Of a DNA stretch of 64,000 nt, positions 60,474 through 64,000 are shown piece after piece. Source of the DNA: Rufibacter psychrotolerans (lineage in GTDB: Bacteria > Bacteroidota > Bacteroidia > Cytophagales > Hymenobacteraceae); assembly GCF_016924645.1 (NCBI RefSeq), contig NZ_JAFFJV010000003.1, positions 1-64,000 of the forward strand, written 5' to 3'. Position 1 is the stretch's first letter, and each line of letters begins with the position of its first letter. Below the pieces are notes generated by a model. That model saw nothing but the letters and a program-made list of their open reading frames with translations, was not told the origin of the DNA and did not search any database. The position numbers and the translations under genes were made by a program.

Positions 60474-63400
60474 TTAAAAAGTGATGTTCAAGTTAACGCC
60501 GTATGAGCGGACCGTATTGAGGGCTCCGGTCTCCAGCCAGCTGAAGGAAGAGGCACCGGTGGCCAGCTCGGCGGGGTTCAGGCCGTCTGGGGCTTTCTGC
60601 CAGAGCATGGCGGGGTTGCGGGTGATAAACGCGATGCCAATGCGCTCCACGGGCAGTTTCCCCAGCTGGGCTTTGCCCAGGGTGTAGCCCAGGCGCACCT
60701 CGCGCAGCCTGATGTAAGACGCATCATACAGCCACTCTTCGTATACTCTGGTACCCAGGGTGGTTCTGTAGTACGCGCGGGCGTCTACGTAGCCGTTGAA
60801 TTCCTGCCCGGCCAGCGGAGTGCCCGGACCATAGATGCCGTTGATCTTCACCCCGCCGCCCTCAGAAAGCGGGTCACGTACGTTCTTGCCGTTGTCGTTG
60901 AGCGCGGCAGTTTCCTCGGCCAAGCCGGCCTTCACGGCCAGCATGCGCGACCAGCTGAAGAACTGCCCGCCAAACTGGTAGTCAATCATGGCGCTCAGGT
61001 CAAACTGCCCAAACCGGAAGGTGTTCTGGAAACCACCGGTGGCGTCTGGGAGTACGCTCCCGAAGTTGTGGGTGGCGGTGGTGTACAGGGGCAGGTTGTT
61101 GGCCCCCAGCAAGATCTTGCCGGTGGCTTCATCGCGCTGGTAGGCCTGGCCCACCATTGTCCCGAAGGGCTGCCCCACGTTGGAGTACAGGTACACAGAA
61201 ACGCCGCTGTAGGTGTTGGATTCAATCAGGCGCGACTCCAGGCCGGGATACAGCTCTTTCACCGTGCCCCGGTTTCTGGCCAGGTTAAGGGCTACATCCC
61301 AGGAGAAACGCTCGGTTTGGAGGGGCGTTCCCGTTAAGGCAAGCTCAATGCCCCGGTTCACGATGAGGCCGGCATTGATGAAGGAGGAATTGTACCCGCT
61401 GGCCCCCGACACGTTGAGCTCAATTACGTCGTTTTCGTTGCGCTGCTGGTAGTAGGTGAAGTCTGCCCCCAGGCGGCCGTTGAAGAACTTGAGGTCTACC
61501 CCCAGTTCATAGGATGTGGCGAAGGAAGGCTCAATGTTGGGGTTGTTCAGCACGTCTGGCACGTAGGAGGTATTGGTTGCGCCGTACAAGCCCCCCACCT
61601 CATAGTTGAGGGAAGTGGCATACACCGCCACATCATTCCCGGCCTTAGCGTAACTGGCCCGCAGCTTACCAAAGGAAAGCGGCTTCCAGTTCAGCAACTC
61701 ACTGAACACGAACGAACCCGACACCGACGGATAATAGTAAGGATCTGGCAAGGTAGAGGAATGGTCTCTGCGCAACGACACATCAATAAAGTAGGTGTCT
61801 TTGTACCCAATGGTGGCCATCCCGTACACGCTTTGCAGCTGTTTTCTCAGAATATAGTTAGAAACGGTTGGCCGCTCACGGGAGCCCTCAATGTTGTAGA
61901 AGCCGGGGCTGGTGAGCCCGCCCACGGTGGCCTGCGACAGGTAGGTGTAGTCTCTGTCAAACAGGTTGGCCCCCAGGTTCACGTTGAAGGAGAAGTCGTT
62001 CCAGTCTTTGGTGTACTGGGCCAGGAACTCGTAGTTCATCTCCTTGTTCTGGTACTTGCCCACCGAGTAGGCATCGTCAAACCTGCCGCCGGCGGCCTCG
62101 CGGTGCTCAATGTTCTGCACGTAGATGTCTGAGCGCACAAAGCCGCTCAGCTTCAGCTCTGGCAGGACCTGGTAAGACAAGCCCACATCGCCGAAGAAAC
62201 GGTCGCGGCTGTCGTTGTTGAGGTTCTCGTAGGCCTCAAAATAAGGGTTGTTCCAGTCAATGGGCTCGTAGTTGGTGATCACCCCGGCCGCGTTAGGCCG
62301 GTTGATGTTCCAGTGGTAGAAGGTGCCGTCTGGATATTTGTAGTTCTTCAGGCGGTTCATGTCCAGGTTGCGCTGGAACCACTGCGTGAAGTTGCGGGAA
62401 CCTTCGTAGTACCCCTGGGCCGGACGCTGCGCCTCATTGGTGGCGTAGTTGATGTTGGTGGAAACGTTCCACTTCTCAGACAGGGCAAGGGAGGCGCTTA
62501 GCCCCAGGTTATTGCGCTTGAGCCAGGTATTGGGCTCCACCCCTTCAATGTAGGTGTTGTTGTAGCTCAACCGGAACGTGGTGTTCTCGTTCCCGCCCGA
62601 TACGCTTACCCCGTTGTTGATGTTGAACCCGGTCTCAAAGAAGTCTTTGATGTTGTCTGGGTGCGCCACAAACGGCTCCAATTGTCCGTACATGGGGTCC
62701 TGCGGATAGAAGCTGTGCATGTGGCGCACGGGCGTGCCGTCCATTTTAGGTCCCCAGCTCTCATCGGTGCCGTCTACGTACTTCTCACCGTTCGCCAGCG
62801 TTCGCCAGGTCTGGCTTCCGCCGCCGCCGTACACGTTCTGCATGGGCATCAGGTTACCCACTCTTTCTACCGAGAAAGCTGAGTTGAGCTGCACGGTTAC
62901 TTTTTTAGGGCCTTTGCTGCCTTTCTTGGTAGTAATCATGATAACCCCGTACTGGCCCCTGATGCCGTACAGCGCCGAGGCGGTTGGCCCCTTGAGCACG
63001 TTCACCGACTCAATGTCCTCGGGGTTGATGTCCTGCGCCAGGTTACCGTAGTCGGGTCCGTTACGGCCGGCGAAGTTGGCGTTTGAGATGGGCGTGCCGT
63101 CTATCACCACCAGGGGCTGCCCGCCGCCCGTCACCGAGTTCACGCCCCGGATCTGGATCTTCTGCGTACCGCCCATGCTGGCCCCCGAAGAGCCGGATAC
63201 CTGCACCCCGGCCACTTTGCCGGCCAGCGAGCCAAGCACGTTCTGCTCTTTGGTGAAGGTGAGGTTCTCGCCGGTTACCTGCTGGGTGGAGTACCCCAGC
63301 GAGCGCTCACTCCGCTCAATGCCCAGGGCGGTCACCACCACTTCCTGTAGCTGCTGGTTGTCAGGCGAAAGCGGGATGTTGAACGAGGTTCGGTTGGCCA

Positions 63401-63653
63401 CCGGCACCTCCTGGGACACGTAGCCCAGGTAACTGATCACCAGCACGGCCGTTTCATCTGGCACGCGCAGGCTGAAATTACCCTCCGCGTCGGTAGAGGT
63501 GCCGGTGGTAGATCCTTTGACCACCACACTCACGCCCGGCAGGGCGCTCCCATCGTCTGAGGAGGTGACTTTCCCGCTGATTTCGCGCTGCTGGGCATAG
63601 GCCATGCCCAACGCAGAAAGCAGCGTTAGTAAAAGAAGTAAGGTTTTTTTCAT
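60474..63653 (-). CDS. SusC/RagA family TonB-dependent transporter of the second locus
   Basis: 1059 residues from the ATG at 63653 (MKKTLLLLLTLLSALGMAYAQQ signal). A carboxypeptidase-like domain with GKVTSSDDGSALPGVSVVVKGSTTG, then a plug with QIRGVNSVTGGGQPLVVIDGTPISN and INPEDIESVNVLKGPTASALYG, and a long barrel ending SYGVNLNITF. It is followed by susD with overlapping stop/start. The upstream 5' part (to 63722) is rejected as start because the signal lies internal there. Confidence 0.95.
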   Translation of the reverse strand: MKKTLLLLLTLLSALGMAYAQQREISGKVTSSDDGSALPGVSVVVKGSTTGTSTDAEGNFSLRVPDETAVLVISYLGYVSQEVPVANRTSFNIPLSPDNQQLQEVVVTALGIERSERSLGYSTQQVTGENLTFTKEQNVLGSLAGKVAGVQVSGSSGASMGGTQKIQIRGVNSVTGGGQPLVVIDGTPISNANFAGRNGPDYGNLAQDINPEDIESVNVLKGPTASALYGIRGQYGVIMITTKKGSKGPKKVTVQLNSAFSVERVGNLMPMQNVYGGGGSQTWRTLANGEKYVDGTDESWGPKMDGTPVRHMHSFYPQDPMYGQLEPFVAHPDNIKDFFETGFNINNGVSVSGGNENTTFRLSYNNTYIEGVEPNTWLKRNNLGLSASLALSEKWNVSTNINYATNEAQRPAQGYYEGSRNFTQWFQRNLDMNRLKNYKYPDGTFYHWNINRPNAAGVITNYEPIDWNNPYFEAYENLNNDSRDRFFGDVGLSYQVLPELKLSGFVRSDIYVQNIEHREAAGGRFDDAYSVGKYQNKEMNYEFLAQYTKDWNDFSFNVNLGANLFDRDYTYLSQATVGGLTSPGFYNIEGSRERPTVSNYILRKQLQSVYGMATIGYKDTYFIDVSLRRDHSSTLPDPYYYPSVSGSFVFSELLNWKPLSFGKLRASYAKAGNDVAVYATSLNYEVGGLYGATNTSYVPDVLNNPNIEPSFATSYELGVDLKFFNGRLGADFTYYQQRNENDVIELNVSGASGYNSSFINAGLIVNRGIELALTGTPLQTERFSWDVALNLARNRGTVKELYPGLESRLIESNTYSGVSVYLYSNVGQPFGTMVGQAYQRDEATGKILLGANNLPLYTTATHNFGSVLPDATGGFQNTFRFGQFDLSAMIDYQFGGQFFSWSRMLAVKAGLAEETAALNDNGKNVRDPLSEGGGVKINGIYGPGTPLAGQEFNGYVDARAYYRTTLGTRVYEEWLYDASYIRLREVRLGYTLGKAQLGKLPVERIGIAFITRNPAMLWQKAPDGLNPAELATGASSFSWLETGALNTVRSYGVNLNITF

Positions 63654-64000
63654 ACTTTTTTGGTTAGTAGTTTGAGTTTGAAATAGACTATAGAGGGGGT
63701 AGACAGTACAGGCTTTACCCAAAGAAGTGCCGTTAAATATAAGGATTTCACTTTAAAGTAAAAGCCTAATATACGCTATTTTGCTAGCGGCCTGCCTCTG
63801 CAAGGCCGGGCTTACCCGAACAACGGCAAGCTGGCCACACAAAAACCGGGTAGTCCGTTTCAGGGCCGTTTTTGTTGAAAGAGCCCTGAAACAGACCACC
63901 CGGTCTGGCATACAGCAAAGTGATTTTTTATTGGTGGGTTCGCAGGAAAGGGCCTGGCGGCGAATGGTTAGAAGCCCCTCTGTGCCAAACCCGGTGGCAG
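63654..64000. other. Upstream region of the second SusC and window edge
   Basis: No gene. AT-rich upstream DNA with a TATATTTA -7-like box (minus strand) is followed by the last palindrome copy. Confidence 0.4.
63847..63903. repeat. Dispersed intergenic palindrome, copy 28, extended
   Basis: The core at 63857-63894 (GTTTCAGGGC and GCCCTGAAAC) is extended by CCGGGT-GTC and GAC-ACCCGG, making a ~20-bp stem. Confidence 0.8.

Noticed and set aside
3180..63903. Treating all palindromes as ordinary rho-independent terminators
   Set aside because: They lack a consistent U-run, several lie upstream of genes, and separate strong terminators occur beside them.
1..64000. tRNA or rRNA genes
   Set aside because: No cloverleaf with T-arm consensus or rRNA core sequence was recognised in any intergenic stretch read.

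Overview
The window looks like chromosomal DNA of a pigmented, GC-rich member of the Bacteroidota, most likely the Cytophagales (Hymenobacteraceae, for example a Rufibacter-like genus). The basis is two SusC/SusD pairs, three secreted proteins with type IX secretion (T9SS) sorting tails, many SPII lipoproteins, Bacteroidota-type promoters (TTG about 17 nt before TAnnTTTG) and family-typical genes (BT_3928-like, DUF1599, DUF4403, MnmD). The genus is an inference. No rRNA, tRNA or CRISPR array was seen.

Layout. (1) 85-10650, minus strand: a polysaccharide utilisation locus, SusC-SusD-GH43-GH5-like-GH43-GH43, with lipoprotein signals on SusD and the enzymes. (2) 11432-15392, plus strand and divergent: sodium/sugar symporter, galactokinase and galactose-1-phosphate uridylyltransferase. 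Together these suggest capture of an arabinose- and galactose-containing plant glycan, with galactose going into the Leloir pathway. (3) 15944-19640: a beta-CASP metallo-beta-lactamase-fold protein and a SulP anion transporter, separated by repeat-dense spacers. (4) 20-31 kb: an AT-rich surface-protein island with two YDG-domain T9SS proteins sharing a nearly identical 201-bp cassette, an IS110 element, a 152-bp MITE and a T9SS polysaccharide-deacetylase-like protein. (5) 31-53 kb: mostly housekeeping and accessory genes. These are a subtilase lipoprotein, a small lipoprotein, a fatty-acid hydroxylase, shikimate kinase, a DoxX-like protein, DUF1599, FolP-CdaA (folate and c-di-AMP), a class A beta-lactamase-like protein, an FAD oxidoreductase, an exonuclease, an erythromycin-esterase-like protein, a NYN-cold-shock fusion, the divergent threonine-degradation pair kbl/tdh, an outer-membrane barrel, DUF3891, a thioredoxin-like protein, DUF4403 and YihY. 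(6) 53-59 kb: a hypothetical exported protein, MnmD, a DPP-IV-like peptidase, a lipoprotein and an SRPBCC protein. (7) 59-63.7 kb: a second SusC/SusD pair without enzymes inside the window.

The most unusual content is non-coding. About 27 copies of a roughly 38-bp imperfect palindrome sit between genes across the whole window. Other repeats are REP-like GGCGCGAG hairpins, a 31-bp perfect inverted repeat whose arms carry a G-quadruplex motif, and a heptamer array in front of mnmD. The IS110 element has recognisable ends (AGGATAA direct repeats). Its 5' non-coding region contains short matches to both ends, as expected of a bridge RNA.
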